DNA of 64,000 nucleotides from Tubiluchus corallicola (GCA_030141605.1 JAQGDQ010000048.1:372001-436000), one strand, 5' to 3'. Counted from the first letter of the stretch, positions 51,501 to 64,000 are shown. Notes: generated by a model from the sequence alone, not told the origin. Program-made: numbers and translations.

Positions 51501-53573
51501 ACAATCACTGTTTTACAGTCAATAAGTTTACCAATATTTCTACTTGATTTAAAGAAAAACAGCTCTAGGTTTCCATAAATGTCTTCTACTGTAAGAAAAA
51601 TTTATTTACATGGATTCAATATTTAAAGAAAGTACAAACATATTTTATAAATTTCAATAACTAAGGTGCAGCATGAGTATTGCAGAGTACTACCTTCATC
51701 CATACAACCAACAGTAATAATAATAAATTAACAATGTTAATTTGCGAACATGTTGAATGTTGTGAAAACAGATGCAAAATCATAAAGGATGGTTTTAAAA
51801 AGTGCTGGCCGATTGGTAGTGAGTGTTGAATTATTGCTTAAATACATACTGGATTGAGACTATTGCACTGGTCAATAGGATTCTTGTAATCTGTTTTCAA
51901 TTCATCAAATGCTATCACCTGAAAAAGAGTCAGCAAAAATTAAAACTGGCAGTTTTAGCTGATTTTCCTTTCATAATTTTGTACTTATAAATTGTTCTAC
52001 ATTATAATTAAGAACTGGTGTTATACAAAATCACTAGCAATTACTAGCAAATTACTTACAAACAGTTACAGAGTAACTGACTCTTTGCAGAACACAACAA
52101 TCACATCTGTTGAAACTTGAAAGGTTTTCCCAGCAGGTCTGGCGAATATTTATTTAATTTCTATTTAAATAATAATGCAGCATACCTTATTCCTGAAGAC
52201 AAAAAGCAAGTTCCTATCGTCAGCAAATTGAAAGTTTTTTGAATTTTTTACACCATGTTTTATGTTCTGCACATAAAACAGAAGTGCAGAACCTTGTGAC
52301 ACTCCACGTTACCATAGCAGAGTGTCAAATATACAATTTTCGTATTTTACAGACTGACTCCTATTTGTAAAATAACTAACAAAGCAATTATTAGCAAAAC
52401 TCCTTATGCCGTAATCAAATATTGTTTCATCATTGGTTAACCATGTCAAATGCCCTTGACAAGTCACAAAAGGCAGTGGCTGCAAATATATTATTTTTTA
52501 TGTACATTCGACTATGTTTGCTAACATGTAATGGAGCCATTGCTGTGGTACTAATCCTACGGAATCCATATTGGGTTATCATTTAGTATATTTAATCATT
52601 TAGGTATTTAAAAAGCTAATTTGATCTAACTTTTTCGAGATACTACATATTATATACTTTATTTACTGTACTGTGCCTATGTATTATAATGTGAAACTAT
52701 TGAAAATATGAGTGTGAAAGTCATAGCTTTCGTTTTAGTTTTATTCACTAACAGGTTATAGTTTAGCACCAGACGCATTTGCCTTTAACAGCGTTTTAAT
52801 ATGTGAAAATATATTTTAATACTGAGGATTATCATTTTATTGTAATTCACTTTATGCCAACTAAAGTATATTACACACACACACATATATATATATCATG
52901 AAAATTTTAGAAAGGGGCAATAATGAAATAGGTCTGTAGTCATCAATGCTTTGGGGATCTCCAGTTTTAGATAAGGGTATTATTATTATCGACTGTTTAG
53001 TTTAGCTGGAACTTGGACAGTAATCAGAGTAGTAAAAAGAAAGAATTGGGATAGTACCTTTTGACCTAAAAATTAGGCATGATTCCTTGGCATTTGTGCA
53101 CATTTTTGGATTTCTGTATATTCATCTATTTTTCGATTTTTTTAATTGTCATTGGCGTCATTTGTTTAATTTTTGTCGTATAATTATGAGAAAGGTGGTT
53201 GACTCGATAACCATTGGCATTGGTTTTCATTACCTTTTCTCTTCTGTCGTTCTGTATAACATGTACGTGCTATTGTGTAATCAATGTAAGTTGAAGGAGA
53301 TAAATAAAACAATTCTATCTAACAATTTTAGTTGCTAAATTGGGCCCTATATTTCAAAAAATCATTAAAACAATTTGCAATTTTTTACTTCATTAATTTA
53401 AGCATTGTCAGGATGTTGGTATTGGTTCTGAAATAAGAAAAAAACAACTAGGCAAGACATATAATAAAACTTAATATCGTCAAGAAGCTTACATGAAAAA
53501 TAGCGAAAAATATGAGAAAAGCATCTAAAATTAACGCAATTATATAAGAAAAAGCCGCAAACGTGAAAGCCAT
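48540..53573 (-). CDS. CNIH1: Cornichon (CNIH1-like COPII cargo receptor), complete, 144 aa
   Basis: Five minus-strand exons: 53573-53493, 51918-51850, 51012-50900, 49861-49718 and 48567-48540 (stop TAG). The coding length of 435 nt gives 144 aa, as in CNIH1. Cornichons are ER/cis-Golgi membrane proteins that load TGF-alpha-type ligands and other cargo into COPII vesicles. Clear signatures: N-terminal 'MAFTFAAFSYIIALILDAF' (first membrane segment), the cargo/COPII loop 'FDELKTDYKNPIDQC', 'NPLVLIEYVIHFFFNFLF' (second segment), 'HRPVMSGPGLYDPTTIMNAD', and a third segment 'MGFYLLSFFYFLY' ending in 'MIYVLVSN'. The very short last exon (9 codons) was placed by phase and its tail match. Length and sequence favour the CNIH1 subgroup over CNIH2/3, which carry an extra loop. 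An antisense LINE relic sits in an intron. Confidence 0.96.
50315..50425 (-). mobile_element. tRNA-like SINE fragment
   Basis: The minus strand reads 'GAAGCTCATAGCGCATTAGG' followed by 'TAGTTAGACTAAAGGAC' and 'GAGGACCGCACCTCGAGG'. This resembles the D-arm and anticodon region of a tRNA with an A-box-like start, but no clear B-box or closed acceptor stem follows. Its GC content stands out from the AT-rich intron around it. Confidence 0.3.
52266..52476 (-). pseudogene. LINE reverse-transcriptase relic in cornichon intron
   Basis: The minus strand carries 'CDLSRAFDMVNH', 'YGIRSFANNCFVSYFTNRSQ' and 'VSQGSALLFYV' in three frames broken by frameshifts and stops. These are the D(L)SKAFD, GIRG...W..SYL.NR.Q and GVPQGSVLGP stations of jockey/CR1/L2-type non-LTR RT. 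It is in the first intron of the cornichon gene, in the same orientation as that gene. Confidence 0.8.
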
Positions 53574-54478
53574 GATTGTTGGCGAAAACTGTTGCCAGAA
53601 ATGACGCATTGCTTTGACTGGTTACACCAAAGTTACTTACGAACCATGCATCTTATATAGTGGAACTTGAAAGCCTTGCAGCAACCTACATAGATATAAA
53701 GTAAAGCCAGCAAGTCGCATGTTCAAAGTTGGCAAAAGTATTAATAGTGCAAAAATATAGACAACATGAAAAATGTTTTTAGGATGAACTTTTGGAAATA
53801 ACAAACTACTGTGAGATGAACTACAGAAATAATAGAGCTATTCTATTATACACAGTGATAACCTTGAACAAGTATCATGACTAAAATAATTTGAATGAAA
53901 AAAAGATAAAAGGAAAAGTAAAACTTGAATTTGAACCAAAAACAAATAATGGGACCTAATTTAGAGTCATGAAACGCCGTGAATTTGATAAGGAAAAGAA
54001 AGATATAGGGACGTTTGAAAATGGGAATAGTAAACGTAAGTCACTATAATTAGTATGACAGTGAGATTTTTTTTCAAAACATGTTTTTATTTTTCGTACG
54101 AAAATAATCTTTGGTTCAACATGTTAGAGGTTAAAATTCAATTTTATTATAAAAGTTCGCATAAAGACGCTATGACTTGTTCTTTTTGTAAAGATGAATA
54201 TGGTACAATTGAACATGTTTGAATGTGTGTTTAGCCCTGTAAATGTGTGGTGTGTCAATGGCACGGAATAGGAAAATTCATAGAATATCGAAACGCTTTC
54301 TAGGAGTAATCAGCAATACTAGATCTACGATTGAAAATCGAAAGAAGTAAAGAATAGAGCTACGAAGAAGTGAGTGTAATTTGATCTTGCAGTCCCTGTT
54401 GTCTGCTTGCTATTTGCTGCTACTGCAAAGAGGATCATGACTGAACCACTGTAATCACTGTTAATGACTGTTATTAAA

Positions 54479-54642
<164 letters not shown>

Positions 54643-55219
54643 TTCCCTTATTTAATAAAAATCGTCAACAATTATGTATTAACTGAAAATAACTTCCAAC
54701 AATCGCCTTAAATATTGTTAAACTATTAATATTTTTAATAACTAAAGCAGTAATCCCATTTTACTTTTATACAGTTTAGCATACTTTAAGCTAAAACTCA
54801 CTACTTATTGCGCAGCCTATTAAATTTTAATGGCTATGGTAGAACTGAAATCTAGCTCATTATCAAGAATAGTCCTCTGATACAATACATTATACTGGCA
54901 AAAGTTTCTTAGTCACATTGAAATTTAGATCGAATTTTACACATTACATGTTACAAACTCGATAATTATAAATGTGTTTACAACAAGTATGTCGCCATAG
55001 GCATAAACATCGTAATTTACAAAATTACTGTTAAACTTTAATAGAGCCTGGTGTAGGTGCAACTTGGTAATTTTGATAATATTGCAGAGAATGACAGAAT
55101 ATTTAAGTTCAGAGAATGACAAACAAGTCACTTTAGAAATAAATTTGTTTATTTTCCTGCAGGTGACTCCACGAGGCCTAAAGTAAAAATTAATGAGCAA
55201 GCGCTGCGTTGTTCTTTAT

Positions 55220-55262
55220 GGTTTAGTGCTCGCGCCTGGCAGACGAGAGATCTGTAATAATC
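55220..55262 (+). mobile_element. tRNA-derived SINE scrap
   Basis: 'ggtttagtgctcgcgcctgg' followed by 'cagacgagagatctg' looks like the A-box/D-arm and anticodon arm of a tRNA-derived SINE. The expected B-box (GGTTCRANNCC) is not preserved after it. Confidence 0.35.
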
Positions 55263-55406
55263 ACCCAGTCCACAAGGATCACAACTAATTGATAATTGGG
55301 ATGCCAGAAGTTTTTCATGAAACTACCGTCGTTAATGATGAGCACGGTCACGGTTCAACCGTTCGGGTGGCGAATAGTTCGTTCTGCTCAAAATGTATTA
55401 CTGCTC

Positions 55407-55486
55407 CACGTGACCACATCTAGTTGCGTATGTAAAAGCCACCCCTACAAACAAAATGGTACATCCTTGTAAACACTAAACACGTG
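55407..55486 (+). promoter_or_regulatory. Two CACGTG E-boxes upstream of the kinesin start
   Basis: Perfect palindromic CACGTG at 55407-55412 and 55481-55486, 74 bp apart and about 200-280 bp before the ATG. They fall in one of the least AT-rich parts of this intergenic region. A promoter role is inferred only from position and motif. Confidence 0.3.
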
Positions 55487-55685
55487 CGTACGGTGTTTTT
55501 GAGTCTGACTTTGCTTGAAAGTTGTTCGCTGCACTGCAGACAGGAATAAGAAAGTGGATGTACGTTTATTGTGATTTTGTAGAAGGTTAATTGTGCATTG
55601 GATGTGGGTAGGAATAGTTAAAAATGTGCGTGTGCATCATCATATGGAAGAAATTACAAAGGATAAAGAGTTGTAATCAGCCGAG

Positions 55686-57085
55686 ATGGCGTCTTGTATC
55701 AAGGTAGCTGTGCGGGCACGACCGTTGTCCAAGAGGTGAGTATCCTATAGTCCTATCTGATAGTAACTGTATGTGTACTATTTGCAATTGACTGAACTAG
55801 TTTTTTTGTGTTAGACTAATTTTTCCTGTAGCGAGGTACGAGACTTTGAAATGGTTGGCGTGAGATTACGCTGTGAGAATGAGGATAGGTACTCGAGAAT
55901 GTTAGATGTGGCAAAATTGTCAGGAGTTGTGTCTTAAGCACTTTTATAATACTTAATGTTGGACAAATTTTGGTTAATTGCTTCGTGCGTGACCATTCAG
56001 GGGCAAATATTAATTTCTTTCTTTTGAAAGGTTTGGCCCACTGTATCTTTCGGACTTTATCAACGCTGAAACAGGTGATTGAAGTGACTTGGATGGTAGG
56101 GTGTGTACGATTAATGGGATTTAGTGGATTGTGCTGAACTGTTATTTCACGTCAGCGTGAAACTAAACTTAAAATACAGTGTCCAAAGTTTTTAGTGACC
56201 TTTTCTGCAAATTTTTCTTTTATGAGATAAAGTGATTGACGGTGGTAGTTTTATGGGCCCATAGGGCTGCAAATTATGTAATAAAAGTTTAACACATTGA
56301 TACTAAAAGTTCACAAAATCGCTCAATAATTAGGCAAATGGGCCAGCAGTATAGGTCATAGATTACAAAATTCCTGAAATAAGTTTGGAATTATGCAAGA
56401 TTTGTCATTTTGTAACAACTTACCAATTTCGAAAAAGTCAGTCAATTTTTCGTGCAAGTAGATGCATGGATGTACATAGTTCTACATACACTGTTATAGT
56501 GTGCAGTTGAAAGGTCAAAGTCACTAGTCACTGGTCTTTTAACATTTAACAGAAATTAGCATCCGGAGAAACCAGTAAATCAATGCATCAAAACTGGCAA
56601 GAAAGGCACCTGGGAAGTGATGTTGTATTAGAAATTAACCTTAGTCAAAGGTCAAACAGTCTCAGACTTTAGTGAGGCTTCTTAGTAATAATACAAGCTA
56701 GGGAATGCAAAACTCAATGCAAGAGCTGACAGAGCTAAAATTTTATAGGAACTGACAGTCTGACAGAACAAACCAAGACTGACCACTAATGAATGCTATA
56801 CCACTCCAATGTTTCTGTGTCATATATTTTGAGCCTCCAGAGAGAGGCATGACGTCCCGTTTGCACTAATGACCTTGAACCAATTTTAACAGTGAGAGAG
56901 AAGATGAGTCGAATGGGATTATTTGTTCAATGGACGGCGATGTCCTCAGTCTTACCAATGTCAAACTTGAAGGCGCTACGATCAGTGGTGTTGCCGATCA
57001 TCGGGAGAGGGTCAAGCACTTCAGCTTCGATCATTGTTATTGGTCAGTTTGTTCTGATTCACCAGAATGCATTACACAAGAAATG
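55686..57085 (+). CDS. Kinesin-3 family motor, STARD9/KIF16-like, first two exons (3'-partial)
   Basis: Exon 1 is 55686-55735 (ATG; donor aag-ag|gtgagt) and exon 2 is 56893-57085 (acceptor aacag, donor atg|gtgagt); phases join through an AG|T codon. The peptide starts 'MASCIKVAVRARPLSK', the beta-1 strand and 'VRVRP' start of a kinesin motor domain, followed by a diverged 'GDVLSLTNVKLEG' segment and then 'FSFDHCYWSV', 'ITQEM', matching the 'F.FDYCYWS...SQE.VF' block before the P-loop. The 'RPLSK' start and 'FDYCYWSV' block are nearest to STARD9/KIF16-type kinesin-3 proteins, plus-end motors with very long tails. The P-loop exon (GQTGSGK) was not found by eye in the remaining 6.9 kb, so the next exon is probably outside the window. 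Confidence 0.88.
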
Positions 57086-60000
57086 GTGAGTGTATTTATC
57101 AGTAAATAATAATAAAATGAGATAATGTGCGAGCAATATATAATGTGTTTAGTACTAATCTGTGCTGGTATTATTTCTCACATAGGTATGTGCAATATAT
57201 ATTGTTTCTATGCAGCACTCTGAATACAATTCATGAGTATGATCTCCACATAGTACTTACTGACTTTTTGGCCCCTCCTCTTTTTGTGCGCATTTCTTCC
57301 GAGCTGCCCTGTTACAGTTTTAACTGCAAAGTTGACAATTGTAAAATTGGTAAAATATGACACAATGAAAACAATTCCAAGACCTTGCATAAATTGTCAT
57401 AAAAAGTCGATGTGTCATTATTAAAAGTCAGAAATGGTGAAATTCATCCAGTAAGTCTGGCATTGTACACGATTTGTCATTGACCTGCATGAGTCACTTG
57501 TAAACAATCCATTTTTCTGAATCAGTTAACAATGCACAATGTTTTTGGGCCTTTCCTATCATCGTCTTTGTTATTGCTATCTTCGCTCATCAGCATAGTT
57601 ACCGCTACTACTGCTATCACCTTCTTAACCACGGTCGTTGTTGTCTGCATATTCATTTTCCTGGCTTGCTATTTTTTGCATTACTTGGTTAATGCCATAT
57701 AGGTCAGTGTCAAACAATCATCGTTACCATATACATAGGTTGTAGAAAATAAAGTTCACGTCTTTCTATGGAAACTACCTGTTTAACAGAATAGGGATAG
57801 TCTTGTTCAGCTGGGCTAGGCGGTAGGGCTGCATACAGGCAGTTTGCTTAGCATCCTAATTAATGTTTGAATGAACGTAACTTAAGCCGGTTAAACTATG
57901 CGAAACTTTGTAAAGTCACAAAATGTGAAATATACACACGGCTAATGAAGGTTGCTTTGAACTTGCAATTCTTCCTATGGGGAACAGATTCGGCGCTACT
58001 AAATATTTTATGACTGCTGGCTGAAATCTCATTCAGCATAGGCCAATGCTGTACGGAGACTTTTAAATTGTTTTTGAAAGTGTTATTAAATTTGAAGTCG
58101 GTTCAAGTCAGTGTCTAACATTTATGACTCATTCTCCTGGCATAAATTCTAACTCTTCTATCGTATAAGAAACACGAACTTCTAGGAGCTTAGAACTTCT
58201 TGTAAGCATCGTTCCGTAACCATGGTCATTTTAAAAGAGAAACGACCTCATTCTATAGATTCCCACATCTGTATAAGCATCACCATAGAGCCCGATAAGT
58301 GTTTTTTCTTTACATGCGTATTACTATGTGTTTACATTAGCATAACGGCTTCACGGTTTCAATGTTTTAACCGCTGGTTTTTCACATGTTTCATATTGCG
58401 CCGAGGATTGGTGTAATACAGCTTCTATATGGAAATCTGATCTTTGACCAAGGAAATTTATTGCGGGCATTCACAGGTCTATAACAGGTCCACACAGGTT
58501 TAACAACACGTAGTGTTATTAAGACCAAGTCGTTAACATAGATGATAATTTAGCTATTCGCCTATTAATTCTTTTCTTAATATCTTACATGAAATCTGTT
58601 TTGGCGAATGGTTGGGTGGATGATGATTGATATAATGTGGATTGATGAGTGAGTGAGTGTACAAATAATAAATGAACGAATGAAAGGATGTAATGTACGC
58701 CGTTTTGCTATTCTGTGTGTTGTGGATTATATAAACTTTACATAGTATTTTTTCGTTTCGTGTATTAAAGGCAGAGTAGTAGTTGTTTTAATCATGTTAC
58801 ATGTAATACATGTCGTAATAATATTTTTCTTTCGTTTTATTCTCGGTCGCAGATCATCTATAGTGATATGAATCTTGGCAGCCTTCAATCATCCACTGGT
58901 TATTATGTGGTTTCACTTTTTTAAAGTGTTTAATTATACAGAGGTTTAGGTATTCTAACCCTTGAAGTCACGATAAAACGGGTCATGAACTTGAACGAGA
59001 TGATTCAAAGCTTGAATTTTACGACTCTCCGGAACACGACAGATGCCGTTTTAATTGGAATATTTCTGTCTGAGGAGCAGATCAAGTTTGTATAAATAAA
59101 TTGAAAGTGGTACCCCTGATAAAAGATTTTAGCTGCCTCAAGTTTTATGGGTTGGCGCTGCTGCACTGTTAAAAATTGAAAGCTTTTTCAAAAGCATAAA
59201 CTGGGTTTCCCTTCGTGCTTTACCATACTTATATTTATGTGTTTATGGCGCCACACTAAGTTGGTCGTATTGTGTTACTGTTGGACGCTGACTCTGTTGG
59301 GTGAATACTGATAGTAATTATGCGGGTTTGACTTGTAGATGACTTGATTTGCTTAAAAATTGTATTAGAAATTCTAATAGCTAGGGTAAAGTTCGAACCA
59401 GCGGTCATTCCAGTTGCACAGACAGTGGAACAGTGGAAGAGCATTTACTGGCGTAAACAAACCATTTCAACTGTCGTAGTCATTCTTATGACTTACTGTA
59501 TGGCATAACGAGCAAAATTCATTTTGTTTATGACAAATTCTATTACAGCAGGACTTTTACTAACGTCACGGAGCTGCTCTTCTGCTTACATTTCTTCTTG
59601 CCCAGGAATGTAAACGAAAATTCCACCTGCAGTCTGAAAAACATTTCAGGAATTCTGTGCATTCTCGCGTGAAAATATTCTCAGAAAAAAATATTCCTGG
59701 TGAAAATTTGGCTTCATGGGCCGCCGTTTGTTGGAACTCCACATTGCTGGTTGATTATGCTAGTGAATGGTAGCGTATTTATAAACACTGCTTAGCAGAA
59801 TCTCTTCTAAATTGGATTCCATGTCATCTACCTCTACAACTGCATCTGCACATGTTACAGAAGTCTTCCGAAACTTGCCTTAATAAGAAAAACAAAATCA
59901 AACACAAGAGCCAGTGAAGTGGATAAACGTCGCATAAATTTATCATAGTCCTTTTACTGACATTATTTTGAACATATTAAAACTGTACTGCAGCCATATT

Positions 60001-60755
60001 CTGCCGCTTAAAAATGCTGAAAACTTTTCCCTGGCTAACAGGACTTCACGTACATTTGCAATTGAAATATTAAACTGTTCACTGTAATCTGTTTTTTCAT
60101 CTCTAACAGCTAAACAACAAAACAAGACAAAGTTTCTTGTTTCATTAATCGAGGAGCTTTGTTACAGTATTACAGTTTTAGTTTACCGTGACAGAAAATC
60201 GAGGAATCGATGTTCGTAAAAACTTGAAGTGAAGGTCTTGTGCTTCACATAACTAATTATAGCCAAGTTAATGCGTATTACTCTAACTGCTAGCATTTAT
60301 TATAAAGCCAAGCTTAGCATTTGGAATTCGCTACGATTTACAGAATTAGAGTGATTAGCAAGGGACTGTTTTTATTTTGTTAACCCGGAATGGCTAAACC
60401 TGCTAAAATCTTAAAGCAGTGGCTTGAATTATGACCGGTATACGCGTGTCCGAGGTCATAAGCAACTGGTGTATATTTAAACAAACGTGGCTGAAGACGC
60501 CTTTTTATGTTATTCAAGTCAAATTCAACAAGTAATTGATCTAGGGAGTGTCAAAGGATTCTCGATTGATTCTTACACAATTTTTCCCATGCAATCGAAT
60601 AGGCGAATGGGAAAATTCTTATTTTGCATATTTAGTGAGCTCATTTGCATACTTTGATTATTTGTGCCCAAATTTTAAATATGGTATAAAATTTATACAA
60701 ATTTCATTGTCAGTTATGTAAGATTATTGTAGTTAGCCTCCGTGTCCCTACATTA

Positions 60756-60905
60756 GCTATATATAGTTAATTTATATATACATTAACATATATAAGATTA
60801 ACGTTAATATATGCTATGTATACATATAACATAATTATACATATAGTTAATGTACGATGCACATATACATTATACGTCTATGTGTATACACGTGTATATA
60901 TAGAT
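60756..60905. repeat. Low-complexity TA/TATA-rich patch
   Basis: Dense alternating 'tatata', 'gttaat', 'atacat' and 'gtatac' motifs without a fixed period. Confidence 0.7.
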
Positions 60906-61147
60906 CTGATAGATACTAAACTTTTGCTATTGTTCCCAAAAAATCATATTTTTAGTTTTTACTGAAAAGTTATTTTTTTAATGTATGATAAAAGTGTTTT
61001 GCATGCATTATATTTTTTGAGAATTGTAGTAATTAAAATAATTACACAACTATTTTGATTCAGTTTCAACTAAATGTTTTTCAATTAATGTGTATGTTTA
61101 AAAAATGTTGGTTCATGTACTTTGTTATAATGTGAAGTCAGTACCAT

Positions 61148-62150
61148 ACTCGCTGTTGCTACTAGTATTTTCTGCTGAACTGTGTTCTGAAATAGTTACT
61201 GCTTCATTAGCAGCTGTACTGGAATTAGATCACTGACAAAGTTTGCCCTTTTTTCTGCTTCTTCCTGGGAGGGTTCGTCTTTTACTACTGCAGATTGCGA
61301 TTCCATATCTGATAATCCATCAGTATCTTAACTGTGTTTGTTTGATTTTCATTTTGTGCTGACAAAAAGCTGGAGGCAACTGACATCGGTACGACAAAGC
61401 GCATCATTTGTAATTTGTCAACTTCTATTTGCTAATGCGTAATTTGCCAGCCTGAAAGTAGAATCAAGCTTGGCTTGTTTTTTGGCACTCATGCATGGCC
61501 ATCTTCATCTAAAAAGTTTCATCTCTTTTCCCTGGATATATTATTCGCCGAACAGAAAACAGTTCATGATCCTGTTTAAAGAAGTTTTTTGATCTCAAAG
61601 CTGTAAGATAAAGAACTGAATTTTCAATGATTTGATATTTCCAACAGTGAATGGATAAAACATGGTATTGCTATGAAAATGTGGTGAAACTCTGCACACT
61701 TCTTTTTACCATAATAAGCCACAACCAGTTTAATGTGCACTAAATTGTTCTTGTTTATCTTCACGTACTGTGTGTGAGTAATCATATGCCAAAAATATTA
61801 GAATGTCCATCTGCAGCACAAACTACCATTGGATTCTTAGATTATGACGCCAGTACTACCAGTATATCTGCCTTATGTTGATTGCATTCATCTAGCTTTT
61901 CAACATTTGGTTTGAGTCACTCACAAAGTCTTTGCCAGCGTAGAAGAAAGACTAAGCAAAGGTAAAATGATGAAACTAATGATGAATTAGCAGATATGGA
62001 GTAGTAATCTGCCAAAGTGAAAGACGAGCCGTCGTAGGAAAAAAACAAGAAAAAGGGCAAACTATTTCAGTGACACCTGATTCTAGTAGATGCTAATTGC
62101 GTAAAAATGTTTCAGAAGACAGCGCAGGGCAAATACTAGTAGCAACTGGT
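61148..62150. mobile_element. Inverted repeat with roughly 180-bp arms, probable transposon relic
   Basis: The left arm (61148-61327, read on minus) and the right arm (61969-62150, read on plus) align along their length. Shared blocks are 'gatatgga', 'gtgaaagacga' against 'gtaaaagacga', 'aaagggcaaact', 'tttcagaa' and the end 'aaatactagtagcaac'. The minus-strand left arm reads an open acidic segment, 'DTDGLSDMESQSAVVKDEPS'; the plus-strand right arm encodes the same segment with stops. The 640-bp middle has, on minus, a broken frame with 'DYSHTVREDKQEQFSAH', reminiscent of transposon-associated proteins of unknown family. The element class is not determined. Confidence 0.55.
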
Positions 62151-64000
62151 AATATTTGGTAAATGAATCTATGATTTCCGTTGACAGCCACATTGATTGA
62201 AAGCATTTTTAGCTGAAACTAGATCAAAATGGTTGCATGAGTCTTAATCACTTCTCAACAAATTTCATAATTTTAGCAACTCAGTTTTCTCATAAATTAA
62301 AAAAATAATTTTTCTGAGATGTTTTTGACCAGTAATAGCAGTATCTATCAAACCTACGTAACTTATTACAACGAAGTGTATTGAAAGCAAATGTCGACAT
62401 GCAAGTTGTATGTGATATTCTTCAAAATATTTAAATTAGGTTATTAATTATTTAAGATACCAAATGGCGCACGTGCTTATTTGGTTGTTAGAGGAAGATA
62501 CACAAGGTACAAAATACAGAAATTCTGACGTAAGTTGGTTTTAGTTTGCAGACATTTCGAGAACGTTTTACTGGAAACCGTATTTGCATGCAGTTTTCAT
62601 GTGTATGTTAGCATTTACAATTTGTGCTGCTTGAGTGTAAAAAACGACTCTTGTAATATTCGACATTTTTTCTAACTAAATTAAATCTTAAAGCTGCTAA
62701 GCTGTTTTGCTGACATTTGGCTCTTGCGGTAATTTTTAAAACTATGAACAACCTTTAAAGATTTGAGGACATGAAAAATTAGTAAATATACAATCTCGTC
62801 ATTTTAAACTTGCAAATTTTTCAATTTGCAGTTGTCATTTTGAATTCCAAAGTAGCTTCCAAAACTGTATTTCAGATATTTTAAAAATATATTTTTTTCC
62901 TTAGATTAACCTTATATGAACAATTACATATTTTTCAGCCTGTAAGCTTGTAGTTCATTGCCCCAATATGCAATAGTGATATTGAGTTTTTCATTGGGAA
63001 AAAAAGCTGAAGAATGTTCTGTGTTGGAAAAATTTGATTTTAGTGGGATTTACACCTAGAAACAGGCATCAGACAACATATGCAATAAGCATTAAGCAAC
63101 TTTGTCGCCTGAAAAATGGGGGCAGGATGTAAGTGAATTTACTCCATACTGTAAGCCATGTTGTAGTTGATAATTTGGTTCTTAGATGTGAGGTTTGCGC
63201 TAAAACCATGAATTACATAGAGGGGTAAAACTGGGAAGTTTTCATGCAGGAGCCTAAAGAACATGTATTAAATTGGTCATGTAGGCTCGTAAACGCTCAT
63301 TAAGAACTTTCGTGTGTTTTTAAGACAGAGAAGAATACTGAGCAAAGTTGCCGACACGCCATGATTACTAAACTGTCTCAGGACATGCTGTGCCTTGCTT
63401 TACTAAATAGTTATTGGTGATGATGGTGGCTAAATTGCTCATTATTTAATTAAGGCAACTAGAGGCACCTTGCATACATAGTTAATCGCCGTTGTTCTGT
63501 AGTAGTCATCGTTTCATGATTAGGATTATGATGATATCATCGTGACTTTATTAATTATGAATTACTTGTTTGCGCATTTATCTTCAAAAGTTATACCACA
63601 TCGTGTGTAGTTATGACAATTAATTAATCACAATGCTTAAATTATGTTAATTGTACGAGGCTCTAAAATTTGGTATCAGACCGTTCCAGGTAGAGTGAAA
63701 GCATCGGGACTGTCATGGACTGGACTCAAGTCTTCTCTTCATGTTCCTAGCATGTGCCGTTTATTTGGTAACCAGACTATTTAGGTCTTATTAGGATCAA
63801 TGGTTTGTTCAATAAGATGTAATGATTTTTGAGAAGTACGTTTTAGCGATTATGATATCATTCCGAGCATGCTGGCAGACGGTTAGTAGTAAACTCGTAG
63901 TTCAATGACAGCTCACTGATTCGCAAGATTGTGATTGCCATAAACTTAATATGTAATTTACAGTAAAGAAAATTTCTTTCAACACAGTTTTAATAATAAT

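Larger units (their letters stand above)
57086..64000 (+). other. Probable kinesin intron 2, no coding exon recognised
   Basis: No P-loop or switch exon of the kinesin domain and no other gene was recognised on either strand. The region contains the AT-rich patch at 60756-60905 and the inverted repeat at 61148-62150. I cannot exclude small or noncoding genes here. Confidence 0.4.

Noticed and set aside
57086-64000. P-loop (GQTGSGK) exon of the kinesin gene
   Set aside because: Looked for on the plus strand and not found by eye; probably outside the window, though a missed diverged exon is possible.

Overview
This is an AT-rich, intron-rich animal (metazoan) nuclear genome window. Every protein-coding gene found is split by GT-AG introns, and the families are animal ones: retinol-dehydrogenase-type SDR, MEMO1, glia maturation factor, cornichon and a kinesin-3. 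The intergenic space and introns hold trinucleotide microsatellites, LINE reverse-transcriptase relics, Tigger/pogo and hAT-like DNA-element remains and tRNA-like SINE scraps. I cannot fix the species; a marine invertebrate, possibly an early-branching animal, fits best. All gene models were built by hand from splice-compatible exons and reading-frame phase.

Layout. 1-24 kb is a tandem SDR (retinol dehydrogenase 11/12/13/14-like) cluster. Only one copy, at 13812-21554 (+, 7 exons, 342 aa), is complete. Before it lie three C-terminal units: A (2503-4800) and B (6001-8950), each with three intact exons and its own stop and poly(A) signals, and C (10958-11098), a single intact exon. None of these has an N-terminal half in the window. 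Two decayed copies, D (about 12399-12600, butted against a dead Tigger transposase) and E (22987-24075), complete the cluster. The exon phases of A, B and C match the complete gene exactly, so they could be alternative 3' cassettes of a gene starting off the left edge, or a string of 3'-half duplicates.

28-36.6 kb (-): MEMO1, 9 exons, 297 aa, metal-site His/His/Cys conserved. 38-44 kb (+): glia maturation factor (ADF-homology Arp2/3 debrancher), 6 exons, 142 aa. 48.5-53.6 kb (-): cornichon (COPII cargo receptor), 5 exons, 144 aa, convergent with GMF. From 55.7 kb (+): the first two exons of a kinesin-3 motor whose N terminus most resembles STARD9/KIF16-type kinesins; the rest lies beyond the window. 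The remaining 7 kb is intronic and holds a roughly 180-bp-arm inverted repeat.

The genes do not form a pathway or operon. The points of interest are the SDR cassette array, the GMF-cornichon neighbourhood (also adjacent in human as GMFB/CNIH1), and the way mobile elements have broken individual SDR copies.
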